From: Clavibacter zhangzhiyongii
Lineage (GTDB): Bacteria; Actinomycetota; Actinomycetes; Actinomycetales; Microbacteriaceae
Direction of reading: 5' to 3'
NCBI RefSeq assembly: GCF_014775655.1
Contig: NZ_CP061274.1
Coordinates: forward strand, 2,852,001-2,916,000
DNA length: 64,000 nt
Both the position numbers and the translations under genes were made by a program. The notes under the pieces are model-generated. The model was not told the origin of the DNA. It searched no databases and was given only the letters and a program-made list of their open reading frames with translations. Below, piece after piece: positions 35,452 to 42,293 of the stretch (positions are counted from its first letter, which is position 1; each line of letters begins with the position of its first letter).

Positions 35452-36384
35452 TCAGCCTGCCGCTCGCGCGAGCCGCGGCGTCGCGATGCCGAGCTGCCGG
35501 GCCGTGCTCCGCGCATCCTCGAGGACGGCCCGGTGCTCGGCGGCGTCCGGATCGGTGTGCGCGGCGAGGCTCACCCGCGCGATCGGCACGAGGACGGTCG
35601 CGGCCGCCAGCATCCAGCCGGTCAGCCCGGGGAGCCGCCAGGGGACCGCGGCGGCGACGTGCCGGCGGAGGTCCACGTCGCGTGCCGCGAGGACGGGGAG
35701 CAGCTCCCGGCTGGCGAGGAACGCCTCCCGGAGCGCTCGCGGACGCCCGACCATGCGCGCGAGACCGCCCGCGGCCCGCGCCTGGGCGAACATGCCGGCG
35801 TCCATGGCGAAGTGCAGCAGCAGCCATCCCCGCATGTCCTCCTCCTCCCGGGTGCCGATCCCCGCTCGCCGGAACGCCGCGCGCACCAGCTGTCCACGAC
35901 GACCGGCCGCGCGCCCGGACGCATCGAGGACGATCGATCGGAAGAGGGCGCCGTGCAGGACCCCGTCCGGCCCGAAACCCCCTCCGGCCTGGGGGAATCC
36001 GAACACCACCTGGTCGGCGGGGAGCGGGGCGATCGCCGCGAGCGGCTCGTCCCAGACGTTGCCGAAGACCAGCACGGTCGCGTCGCCGATGCGGGGCGCG
36101 AGGTACGCGGCGGCCTCCTCGAGGCGGTGGTGCCCGACGCTGAGCACGACGAGGTCGAACCCGTCCGCGGATCCGAGGTCCTCCCGCAGCCGCGTCGTGA
36201 CGGAGCCGCGGACGCGACGGCCCAGGGGCGAGCGGCGCGCGTCCATGACGTCCGTCCGCACCTCGTCGCCGTACTCGGCGGCACGGCCCGGGCGCACGAG
36301 GAACTCGACCTCGTGACCGCCCTCCTGGAGCACCTGGCCGTAGATGGTCGCGATGACCCCGCGTCCGAACATGAGGATCTTCAT
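35452..36384 (-). CDS. Ketopantoate reductase (PanE/ApbA)-family protein
   Basis: 310 residues. N-terminal Rossmann motif MKILMFGRGVIATIYGQVL (GxGxxG, here GRGVIA) and VFGFPQAGGGFGPDGVLHG, then a helical C-terminal domain. Because members vary, an actual 2-dehydropantoate substrate is unproven. A hydrophobic segment (GLTGWMLAAATVLVPIARV) near the end is atypical. The gene is divergent from a TetR repressor gene and shares two operators with it, so it is probably induced when the repressor is released. Confidence 0.78.
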   Translation of the reverse strand: MKILMFGRGVIATIYGQVLQEGGHEVEFLVRPGRAAEYGDEVRTDVMDARRSPLGRRVRGSVTTRLREDLGSADGFDLVVLSVGHHRLEEAAAYLAPRIGDATVLVFGNVWDEPLAAIAPLPADQVVFGFPQAGGGFGPDGVLHGALFRSIVLDASGRAAGRRGQLVRAAFRRAGIGTREEEDMRGWLLLHFAMDAGMFAQARAAGGLARMVGRPRALREAFLASRELLPVLAARDVDLRRHVAAAVPWRLPGLTGWMLAAATVLVPIARVSLAAHTDPDAAEHRAVLEDARSTARQLGIATPRLARAAG

Positions 36385-36403
36385 GGCGCTCTTCCCGTTA
36401 AAG

Positions 36404-36418
36404 TGGAGACCATCTCCA
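36404..36418. promoter_or_regulatory. Palindromic operator 1 (TetR site)
   Basis: TGGAGA-cca-TCTCCA, a perfect 6-bp dyad between the divergent genes, 20 bp from the reductase-like start. An identical dyad lies at 36432-36446. Confidence 0.7.
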
Positions 36419-36431
36419 TGCTCACAGTATG

Positions 36432-36446
36432 TGGAGACTGTCTCCA
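36432..36446. promoter_or_regulatory. Palindromic operator 2 (TetR site)
   Basis: TGGAGA-ctg-TCTCCA, the same dyad as operator 1 with centres 28 bp apart. It lies 20 bp from the repressor ATG and would cover the promoter or leader. Confidence 0.7.
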
Positions 36447-36465
36447 TATGTCAACGGGAGGGTGC

Positions 36466-37014
36466 ATGGCCGAGGACAAGCCGCTGCGCGCCGACGCACG
36501 CCGCAACCGCGAGGCGATCATCGCCGCGGCGCGCGCCGTGTTCGAGCACGACGAGCAGCTGAGGTTCGACGACTTCGCCGCGCGCGCGGGAGTGGGCGTC
36601 GGGACGCTGTACCGCCACTTCCCCACCCGGGAGGCGCTCGCTGCGGCCGTCTACCGCGGCGAGGTGAACGCGCTCTGCGAGCGAGGCCGCGCCTCGTCGC
36701 TCCCACCGGCGGAGGCCCTGGAGACCTTCCTGCGCGCATTCGTGGACTACGTCCTCCAGCACGCCCCGCTCGCGCGCACGCTGGCCGGCATCGTCGACGA
36801 CGCCGCCCGCGCCGAGGGCGGCAGTGAGCTCGAGCGCACCCTCACCGACCTGATGTCCCGAGGGGTCGCCGACGGCACCCTCCGCGACGACGTGAGCGCA
36901 CGGGCCGTGATGATGGCGCTCCACGGCATCGGAGCCGCGGCCGACGGCCCTCGTCGCGCACCCGACGCCCGCGAGGTCGCGTCGCTCCTCGCCCGCGGCC
37001 TCCGCGTCGCCTGA
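36466..37014 (+). CDS. TetR-family transcriptional regulator
   Basis: 182 residues. Start ATG 36466 has ribosome site acgggagggtgc; an in-frame ATG 18 bp upstream is possible. The N-terminal HTH is LRFDDFAARAGVGVGTLYRHFPTREAL, the canonical TetR recognition helix region. The C-terminal ligand domain is of the PsrA/SCO-type small group (FVDYVLQHAPLARTLAG). It presumably binds the two TGGAGAnnnTCTCCA palindromes upstream and represses itself and the divergent reductase-like gene. Confidence 0.9.
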   Translation: MAEDKPLRADARRNREAIIAAARAVFEHDEQLRFDDFAARAGVGVGTLYRHFPTREALAAAVYRGEVNALCERGRASSLPPAEALETFLRAFVDYVLQHAPLARTLAGIVDDAARAEGGSELERTLTDLMSRGVADGTLRDDVSARAVMMALHGIGAAADGPRRAPDAREVASLLARGLRVA

Positions 37015-37067
37015 TCCCGCGACGGGCGGCCAGCCAGCACCCGGATCCACGCGCGTATGCTCCCGTG

Positions 37068-37844
37068 GTGCCCACGAGAACCACCCGCTCCGCCCGTCCC
37101 GCCGCCGTCATCGCCTCCCTCGCCGCCGCGCTCGGCGGCCTCACCGCCGCCGCCCTCGTGGTGCCGCGCCGCTTCGAGGCCGGCCGCCGCGAGCGCGCCG
37201 TCATCCTCAACGAGACGCTCCCCGTGAACTCGGCCTGGTGGCGCGAGCACGCGAAGACCGAGGGCGACCTCCTCTACGTGGCGCTCGGCGACTCGACCGC
37301 GCAGGGCATCGGCGCGAGCCGCCCGGTGAACGGCTACGTCGGGATCCTCGCCGACCGGATCCGCGCCCTCAGCGGCCGCACGGTCCGCACCGTCAACCTC
37401 AGCGTCTCGGGCGCCCGCGTGGCCGACCTCATCGACTACCAGCTCCCCCGCCTCGCGAAGCTGCAGCCGGACGTGGTGACCCTCGCGATCGGCGCCAACG
37501 ACATCGCCGCGTTCGAGCCGGTCGCCTTCGAGCGCGACCTCGGCCGGATCCTCGACGCCGTCCCGCCGACCACCGTCGTCGCCGACCTGCCGTGCTTCCA
37601 CTTCCCGACGAGCGAGCGCAAGGTGCGGGTGGCCAACGAGATCGTCCGCCGCCTCGCCGCCGACCGCGGTCTGCGCATCGCACCCCTCCACGCCACCACC
37701 CGCCGGCAGACGGCGATCCTCGCGCTCACGCAGGCCGCGGGCGACCTCTTCCACCCGAACGACCGCGGCTACCGCGTCTGGGCGAGCGCGTTCCTGCCGT
37801 TCCTCCCGGCGGCCGTACGGGCGCTGGCGGTGTCGGGGCGCTGA
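37068..37844 (+). CDS. SGNH/GDSL hydrolase
   Basis: 258 residues from GTG 37068, chosen because TATGCT ends 6 nt before it; GTG 37065 is the alternative. N-terminal hydrophobic signal/anchor (AVIASLAAALGGLTAAALVV). SGNH blocks: LYVALGDSTAQGIGASRP (nucleophile Ser), NLSVSGARVAD (Gly), TLAIGANDIAA (Asn) and LFHPNDRGYRVWA (Asp-x-x-His form). Probably an exported or membrane-anchored esterase/lipase. Confidence 0.86.
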   Translation: MPTRTTRSARPAAVIASLAAALGGLTAAALVVPRRFEAGRRERAVILNETLPVNSAWWREHAKTEGDLLYVALGDSTAQGIGASRPVNGYVGILADRIRALSGRTVRTVNLSVSGARVADLIDYQLPRLAKLQPDVVTLAIGANDIAAFEPVAFERDLGRILDAVPPTTVVADLPCFHFPTSERKVRVANEIVRRLAADRGLRIAPLHATTRRQTAILALTQAAGDLFHPNDRGYRVWASAFLPFLPAAVRALAVSGR

Positions 37845-37883
37845 CGCGCGCGTCGCGTCGTACCGCGTCCGTAGGGTGGTCGC

Positions 37884-38243
37884 ATGGCCGACGACACCCC
37901 CGACGCCCGCTCCTCCGGCACGCTCTGGATGGTGATCGGGCTCGTCTCGGGTGCCCTGCTCGTCACCGGCGCGGGCGTCTCGCCCTGGATCTCCGCGGCT
38001 GCCTTCGCCCTGTCCGTATTCATGTACGTGCGTGTCCGCGGCCGTGACCGGGCCCTCGCGCCCCCGCCGACCGGCACGCTCTGGTTCGTGATCACGCTCA
38101 TCATCGGCGCCCTGCTGATCACGGGCTCGATCGAGCCGCCCTGGATCGGCGCGGCCGCCCTCGCGGGCTCCGTGCTCCTCTACGTCCGTGCGCTGGGCCG
38201 GCTCAGGGCCCGCCCCGCGGAGGGCACGGTGCCCCGCGATTGA
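37884..38243 (+). CDS. Small membrane protein with internal repeat, 119 aa
   Basis: ATG lies 6 nt after TAGGGT (37872-37877). Two similar halves, GTLWMVIGLVSGALLVTGAGV and GTLWFVITLIIGALLITGSIE, each followed by a second helix ending YVRxxGR. Four membrane helices in total. It arose by an internal duplication. Function unknown. Confidence 0.65.
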   Translation: MADDTPDARSSGTLWMVIGLVSGALLVTGAGVSPWISAAAFALSVFMYVRVRGRDRALAPPPTGTLWFVITLIIGALLITGSIEPPWIGAAALAGSVLLYVRALGRLRARPAEGTVPRD

Positions 38244-38256
38244 CCTGCTTCCTCCA

Positions 38257-38466
38257 TCAGCTCGTATGGCACGGGCTCGCGCAGTAGGCGCACCCGTTCA
38301 CGTTGCTGTACATGCGACGCGCCGCGTTGACGGCTCCGCTGCAGGACGCGTGAAAACCGAGATCGACCCGGTTCGATTGAAGGGGCAGACGAACGCACGC
38401 GGCGAGGTCGTGGACCTCCCGATCACCATTCGGTTGGGAGTCTCTGTTCACGATGCAGTGGGGCAT
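38257..38466 (-). CDS. Cys/His-rich conserved hypothetical protein, 69 aa
   Basis: ATG 38466 with ribosome site gaaggagtctcgc. It starts MPHCIVNRDSQPNGDREVHD and ends NVNGCAYCASPCHTS. This NGD.EVH ... NGCxYCxxxCHTS pattern recurs, to my knowledge, in small uncharacterised proteins of many bacteria. Cys and His spacing suggests metal binding. The DNA is visibly lower in GC than its neighbours, which hints at acquisition. It sits between a membrane protein gene and radA, transcribed opposite to both. Confidence 0.7.
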   Translation of the reverse strand: MPHCIVNRDSQPNGDREVHDLAACVRLPLQSNRVDLGFHASCSGAVNAARRMYSNVNGCAYCASPCHTS

Positions 38467-38635
38467 GCGAGACTCCTTCGTCTCCTCGGACGCGATGGGC
38501 GTCACGGCGAGTGGATCCGGGACGGATCCGGGTGGGCCTTCAAGGTAGGCGGAAGAGGGCGGGGCCCCGCAGCCCCGCATTGGGGTGACACCGGCCGGTC
38601 CGGGGGTGTCGGTGCCCGCCGGTAGAGTCCCCCGC

Positions 38636-39997
38636 ATGGCCCGCATCCACACCACGTACCGCTGCTCGGAGTGCGGGTGGACGACCCCGAAGTGGGTCGG
38701 GCAGTGCGGCCAGTGCCAGCAGTGGAACACGGTCGCCGAGGTGTCGCAGACGCCCGCGGCGGCCGGTCGCGTCACCACGCTCACCCCCGCGGGGTCGAGC
38801 CAGGCGCGCTCGATCATGCACGTCGGCACGGCGTCCGCCAGCCACAGGCCGAGCGGCGTCGGCGAGCTCGACCGCGTGCTCGGCGGCGGCATCGTGCCGG
38901 GAGCCGCCATCCTCATGAGCGGCGAGCCCGGCGTCGGCAAGTCCACGCTGCTGCTCGAGGTCGCGGCGCGCGCGGCCGCCAAGGGCGCGAAGGTCCTCTA
39001 CGTCACGGCCGAGGAGTCCGTCGCGCAGGTGCGCATGCGCGCCGAGCGCACGGGCGGGCTGCAGGAGTCGCTCATGATCGCGGCCGAGACCGACCTCGGC
39101 ACGATCCTCGGCCACATCGAGCAGGTGTCCCCCGACCTCCTCATCGTGGACTCCGTGCAGACCGTCTCCAGCAGCACGTCCGACGGCCTGCCCGGCCACC
39201 CCGGCCAGGTGCGCGAGGTCGCCGTCACCCTCATCCGCGTCTGCAAGGAGCGCGACCTGCCGCTCCTCCTCGTCGGCCACGTCACGAAGGACGGCTCCAT
39301 CGCCGGCCCCCGGCTCCTCGAGCACCTGGTCGACGTGGTCTGCCAGTTCGAGGGCGACCGGCAGACGTCGCTCCGCTTCATCCGCGCGCTCAAGAACCGC
39401 TTCGGTCCCACCGACGAGGTCGGCTGCTTCGAGATGGCGGGCGACGGCATCGTCGAGGTGCCGGATCCGAGCGGCATGTTCCTCTCGCGCGGCGTCCACT
39501 CGGTCTCGGGCACGTGCGTCACCGTCGCGATGGAGGGCCGCCGCGCCCTGCCCGTGGAGGTGCAGGCGCTCGTCGTCGACACGAAGGCGCCGCAGCCGCG
39601 CCGGGTGGTCAACGGCGTGGACGCGTCCCGCGTCGCCATGCTCCTCGCGGTGCTCGAGAAGCGCGCCAACGTGCGGCTCTCGGATCGCGACGTCTACGTC
39701 TCCACCGTCGGCGGCGTGCGGCTCACCGAGCCCGCGGCCGATCTCGCCATCGCCGTCGCGCTCGTCTCGGCCGTCAACGGCAAGGCGATGCCGCACGACC
39801 TCGCCGCGTTCGGCGAGATCAGCCTCGCGGGCGAGATCCGCGGCGTCACGTCGGCACCCCAGCGTGCGGCGGAGGCCCGGCGGCTCGGCTTCACGCAGAT
39901 CGTCGACGCCGAGTGGGGGCCGCTGTTCTCCGCGCTCGGCCGCGCGTTCTCCCTCGCGAAGAGCGAGCGGGAGAAGGAGCTCGACGAGGCGTTCTGA
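38636..39997 (+). CDS. radA: DNA repair protein RadA/Sms
   Basis: 453 residues, the normal length. N-terminal zinc finger YRCSECGWTTPKWVGQCGQC, a RecA-like ATPase with Walker A LMSGEPGVGKSTLLLE, the family-specific KNRFG (RALKNRFGPTDEVG), and a C-terminal Lon-protease-like domain. Branch-migration helicase acting in recombination repair. ATG lies 7 nt after TAGAGT (38623-38628). Confidence 0.96.
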   Translation: MARIHTTYRCSECGWTTPKWVGQCGQCQQWNTVAEVSQTPAAAGRVTTLTPAGSSQARSIMHVGTASASHRPSGVGELDRVLGGGIVPGAAILMSGEPGVGKSTLLLEVAARAAAKGAKVLYVTAEESVAQVRMRAERTGGLQESLMIAAETDLGTILGHIEQVSPDLLIVDSVQTVSSSTSDGLPGHPGQVREVAVTLIRVCKERDLPLLLVGHVTKDGSIAGPRLLEHLVDVVCQFEGDRQTSLRFIRALKNRFGPTDEVGCFEMAGDGIVEVPDPSGMFLSRGVHSVSGTCVTVAMEGRRALPVEVQALVVDTKAPQPRRVVNGVDASRVAMLLAVLEKRANVRLSDRDVYVSTVGGVRLTEPAADLAIAVALVSAVNGKAMPHDLAAFGEISLAGEIRGVTSAPQRAAEARRLGFTQIVDAEWGPLFSALGRAFSLAKSEREKELDEAF

Positions 39998-40006
39998 GCG
40001 GCGGGC

Positions 40007-40321
40007 TCAGCGCGCGTCGACGGACCCGGCCGCGTGCTCGCGCACGTGCGCCACGGCGTCGTCCACCACGTGGGTCACGTGCGTGTCCGCCACCTCGTAG
40101 CGGGCGATGCGCCCGTCGCGCTCCACGGTCACGAGGCCCGACGACCGCAGCACGCGCAGGTGCTGGGAGACGAGCGGCTGCGACAGCCCGGATCCCTCGA
40201 CGAGCTCGGTCACGGTCATCGCCCCCGTGGACAGCAGCCCCAGGAGGCCGAGGCGCGAGGACGACGACAGCACCTTGAAGAGCTCGGCAGCCTGCTCGAA
40301 GCCGGCGGGTGGGTACGTCAC
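40007..40321 (-). CDS. ArsR/SmtB-family transcriptional regulator
   Basis: 104 residues, GTG 40321 placed 7 nt after TAGGAT (40329-40334). Winged helix: LFKVLSSSSRLGLLGLLS, VTELVEGSGLSQPLVSQHLRVLRSSGLV, VERDGRIARYEVAD. The C-terminus has several His (THVTHVVDDAVAHVREHA) at the position of the alpha5 metal site in zinc-sensing members, so a Zn/Ni-type sensor is likely. It lies just below the His-rich peptide gene. Confidence 0.88.
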   Translation of the reverse strand: MTYPPAGFEQAAELFKVLSSSSRLGLLGLLSTGAMTVTELVEGSGLSQPLVSQHLRVLRSSGLVTVERDGRIARYEVADTHVTHVVDDAVAHVREHAAGSVDAR

Positions 40322-40359
40322 CTGGTCGATCCTACGACCGCGGCTCCCCCATGACGACG

Positions 40360-40391
40360 ACGGGGACCGGGCCTCGTGGCCCGGTCCCCGT
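40360..40391 (-). terminator. Hairpin terminator after the His-rich peptide gene
   Basis: Perfect 14-bp stem (40360-40373 and 40378-40391) with tcgt loop, 31 bp past the stop at 40423 and just before the regulator's promoter. Confidence 0.8.
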
Positions 40392-40422
40392 GTCGATCCT
40401 CGCGCGTCGCCGCGCGACGGGA

Positions 40423-40581
40423 TCAGTGCTCGTCGTAGTGGTCGCCGTGCTCGGCGTGCTTGTGGCCGTCGTGGACGAAGTCGACGTGGTCCTCGTGCGT
40501 GACCGTCTCGTGACCGCAGTCGGTGCCGTGCTGGTGCTCGGCGACGGTGTGCTCGGCGTGGGTCTCGGTGGTGTCGGTCAT
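40423..40581 (-). CDS. His/Asp/Glu-rich metal-binding peptide, 52 aa
   Basis: The start MTDTTETHAEHTVAEHQHGT leads into repeated His-Asp/Glu pairs (DFVHDGHKHAEHGDHYDEH), with about 13 His in 52 residues and one Cys. Composition fits chelation or buffering of zinc or nickel in the cytoplasm; it has no signal peptide. Its upstream region carries two palindromes that could bind the adjacent ArsR-type regulator or a Zur-like protein. Confidence 0.75.
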   Translation of the reverse strand: MTDTTETHAEHTVAEHQHGTDCGHETVTHEDHVDFVHDGHKHAEHGDHYDEH

Positions 40582-40622
40582 GGTGCGTCCTAACGTCGGT
40601 GGAGCACCAGGATGACACTCAT

Positions 40623-40646
40623 ATGCACGGATTGCAATGTGTGCAT
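40623..40646. promoter_or_regulatory. Inverted repeat upstream of the His-rich peptide
   Basis: ATGCAC (40623-40628) and GTGCAT (40641-40646), a perfect 6-bp dyad with 12-bp spacing in a locally AT-rich stretch. Arm spacing is reminiscent of ArsR/SmtB sites. Confidence 0.4.
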
Positions 40647-40653
40647 CCAATTG

Positions 40654-40667
40654 ATGACCGTTGTCAT
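40654..40667. promoter_or_regulatory. ATGAC-CGTT-GTCAT palindrome
   Basis: Perfect 5-bp dyad with a 4-bp centre, adjacent to the other inverted repeat and ~75 bp upstream of the His-rich peptide start. It resembles a Fur/Zur-type half-site arrangement only loosely. Confidence 0.4.
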
Positions 40668-40690
40668 GTGGGCACGATGGCAGGCGCCGG

Positions 40691-41350
40691 TCAGTACAGC
40701 AGGAACGACTTCGGCTCGGCGCTCTTCACGCCCGCGACCTCGACCGAGAGCGTGTACGTCGCACCGCCGGCGGGCACGGCCGGGCGCTCCCGCTCCTGGC
40801 ACGTGGTGGAGGACGAGCGCTGGCGCGACCACTCGAACGGCGACGAGGTCTGCGGCGTGCGGGCGGCGAGCTCGACCTGCGCGTCCTCGGCGCCCGTCTG
40901 GCAGTCCGTCGACTTCCAGTAGACGTCGGATCCGCTCGAGATCGTGAACACCTGCGTGGTCGTCCCGAGGTTCGCCGTGCAGGGCTCCATGCCCGTGTTG
41001 GTCACGGTGAAGGACAGCTTGGGGAGGACGCCCGCCTTGTACGACGGGGCGTCGGTGACGGGGGTGACGGTGAGCTGACCGACGGCGCAGGATCCGTCGG
41101 CGTTCGTCTCCGTGCCGGCGCTCGCGGTCGGGGTGGGCGTCGGGGTCGCCTCGGGGGCGGCGCCCGCGTCGTCCGCGGCGTCCGCGGTGGGGGTCGCGCC
41201 CGGCGCGGCGGTGTCGGCCGTGCCGCGGCCGAGGTTGGAGACGATGATCACGACGACGGCGATCACGGCCACCACGACGAGCAGCGCGAGCAGACGGCGG
41301 CGGCGGTACACGGCCGCGGACGGGCGGCCTCCGGGCGAGGTCGAGGACAT
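40691..41350 (-). CDS. Membrane-anchored exported protein, 219 aa
   Basis: ATG lies 6 nt after TAGCCT (41357-41362). Short cytoplasmic Arg-rich start, one helix LLALLVVVAVIAVVVIIVSN, an Ala/Thr/Pro linker (~45 residues), then a beta-sandwich-like domain with LTVTPVTDAPSYKAGVLPKL and FTVTNTGMEPCTANLGTTT and four Cys likely paired. The TNTG-type motif resembles DUF4232-like extracellular domains. Function unknown; faces outside the membrane. Confidence 0.65.
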   Translation of the reverse strand: MSSTSPGGRPSAAVYRRRRLLALLVVVAVIAVVVIIVSNLGRGTADTAAPGATPTADAADDAGAAPEATPTPTPTASAGTETNADGSCAVGQLTVTPVTDAPSYKAGVLPKLSFTVTNTGMEPCTANLGTTTQVFTISSGSDVYWKSTDCQTGAEDAQVELAARTPQTSSPFEWSRQRSSSTTCQERERPAVPAGGATYTLSVEVAGVKSAEPKSFLLY

Positions 41351-41438
41351 GACGACAGGCTATTCGCGGGGCCGTCCGGGGCCCGGTCGCCGCGCCCGGG
41401 CGGGGCGGCAGCGGATCACGGACCGGGCGGCTCGGGCC

Positions 41439-41981
41439 CTAGAGCGCCTTGAGCATGCGCGTGTTGCCGAGGGTGTTCGGCTTCACGCGCGAGAGGTCGA
41501 GGAACTCGGCGATGCCCTCGTCGTGCGAGCGGAGCATCTCGTAGTAGATCTCCTGCGCGATGATCGACTCCGCGACCTCGTGGTAGCCGTGGCGCTGGAA
41601 GAAGCCGACCTCGAATGTCAGGCAGAAGAGGCGGCTGAGGCCGAGCTCGCGGGCGTCGTCCTCGAGGCGCTCGAGCAGCGCGTGGCCGACGCCGGTGCCG
41701 CGCGTGTGCGGGGCGGCGGCGAGGGTGCGGATCTCGCCGAGGTCCTCCCACATGACGTGCAGGGCGCCGCAGCCGACGACCTCGCCGGACGCGTCGACCG
41801 CGACCCGGAACTCCTGCACGTTCTCGTACAGCACGACGAGGTCCTTGCCGAGGAGGATGCCCTCCATCACGAGCGGCTCGACGAGCTGCTGGATCCGCGG
41901 CACGTCGCCGGTGCGCGCACGTCGCACGCGGATGCCGGCGGCGGGCTCCACGGACTCGGCGGTGACTGGCTCTGCGCTCAC
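41439..41981 (-). CDS. argA: Amino-acid N-acetyltransferase (N-acetylglutamate synthase, actinobacterial type)
   Basis: 180-residue GNAT protein. The features GILLGKDLVVLYENVQEF, VGCGALHVMWEDLGEIRTLA and TRGTGVGHALLERLEDDARE, then FEVGFFQRHGYHEV, match the stand-alone actinobacterial ArgA (Rv2747-type). It makes N-acetylglutamate for arginine synthesis. No other arg genes are nearby. GTG start. Lies 38 bp downstream of a small membrane protein gene. Confidence 0.82.
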   Translation of the reverse strand: MSAEPVTAESVEPAAGIRVRRARTGDVPRIQQLVEPLVMEGILLGKDLVVLYENVQEFRVAVDASGEVVGCGALHVMWEDLGEIRTLAAAPHTRGTGVGHALLERLEDDARELGLSRLFCLTFEVGFFQRHGYHEVAESIIAQEIYYEMLRSHDEGIAEFLDLSRVKPNTLGNTRMLKAL

Positions 41982-42019
41982 GGTGACGACCCTCTCGACC
42001 CGCGGCTCGGGCGCCCGGA

Positions 42020-42292
42020 TCAGGGGTCCAGCCTATCGACGGGCGGCTCGGGCGTCCGGGGCGGGCCGTCCGCGCCGGCACCCCCGGCGTCGGGTGCGAG
42101 CCGGGCGATCATCCGCGGCGCGATCCACACGATCGCCACCACGCCGACCACCGCCCGCAGCCCCGCGAACACGAGCACCCACCAGCCGACCCCGTCGCCG
42201 CCGACCAGTAGCGCGATCCCGATCACCACGAGCGCCGCGTCCGCGACGAACGGCACGCGCAGCCAGAACAGGAGGCGGCGGACGGGATCCAT
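42020..42292 (-). CDS. Small two- to three-helix membrane protein, 90 aa
   Basis: ATG 42292 begins one base after the histidine kinase stop, so the genes are coupled. Helices FVADAALVVIGIALLVGG and WWVLVFAGLRAVVGVVAIVW, then a Gly/Pro/Asp-rich tail. No family assigned; possibly modulates the upstream sensor kinase. Confidence 0.6.
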   Translation of the reverse strand: MDPVRRLLFWLRVPFVADAALVVIGIALLVGGDGVGWWVLVFAGLRAVVGVVAIVWIAPRMIARLAPDAGGAGADGPPRTPEPPVDRLDP

Positions 42293-42293
42293 G

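Noticed and set aside
38559..38578. Terminator-like hairpin upstream of radA
   Set aside because: A 7-bp GC stem with 6-nt loop lies here but follows no gene end in either direction, so it may be chance in GC-rich DNA.
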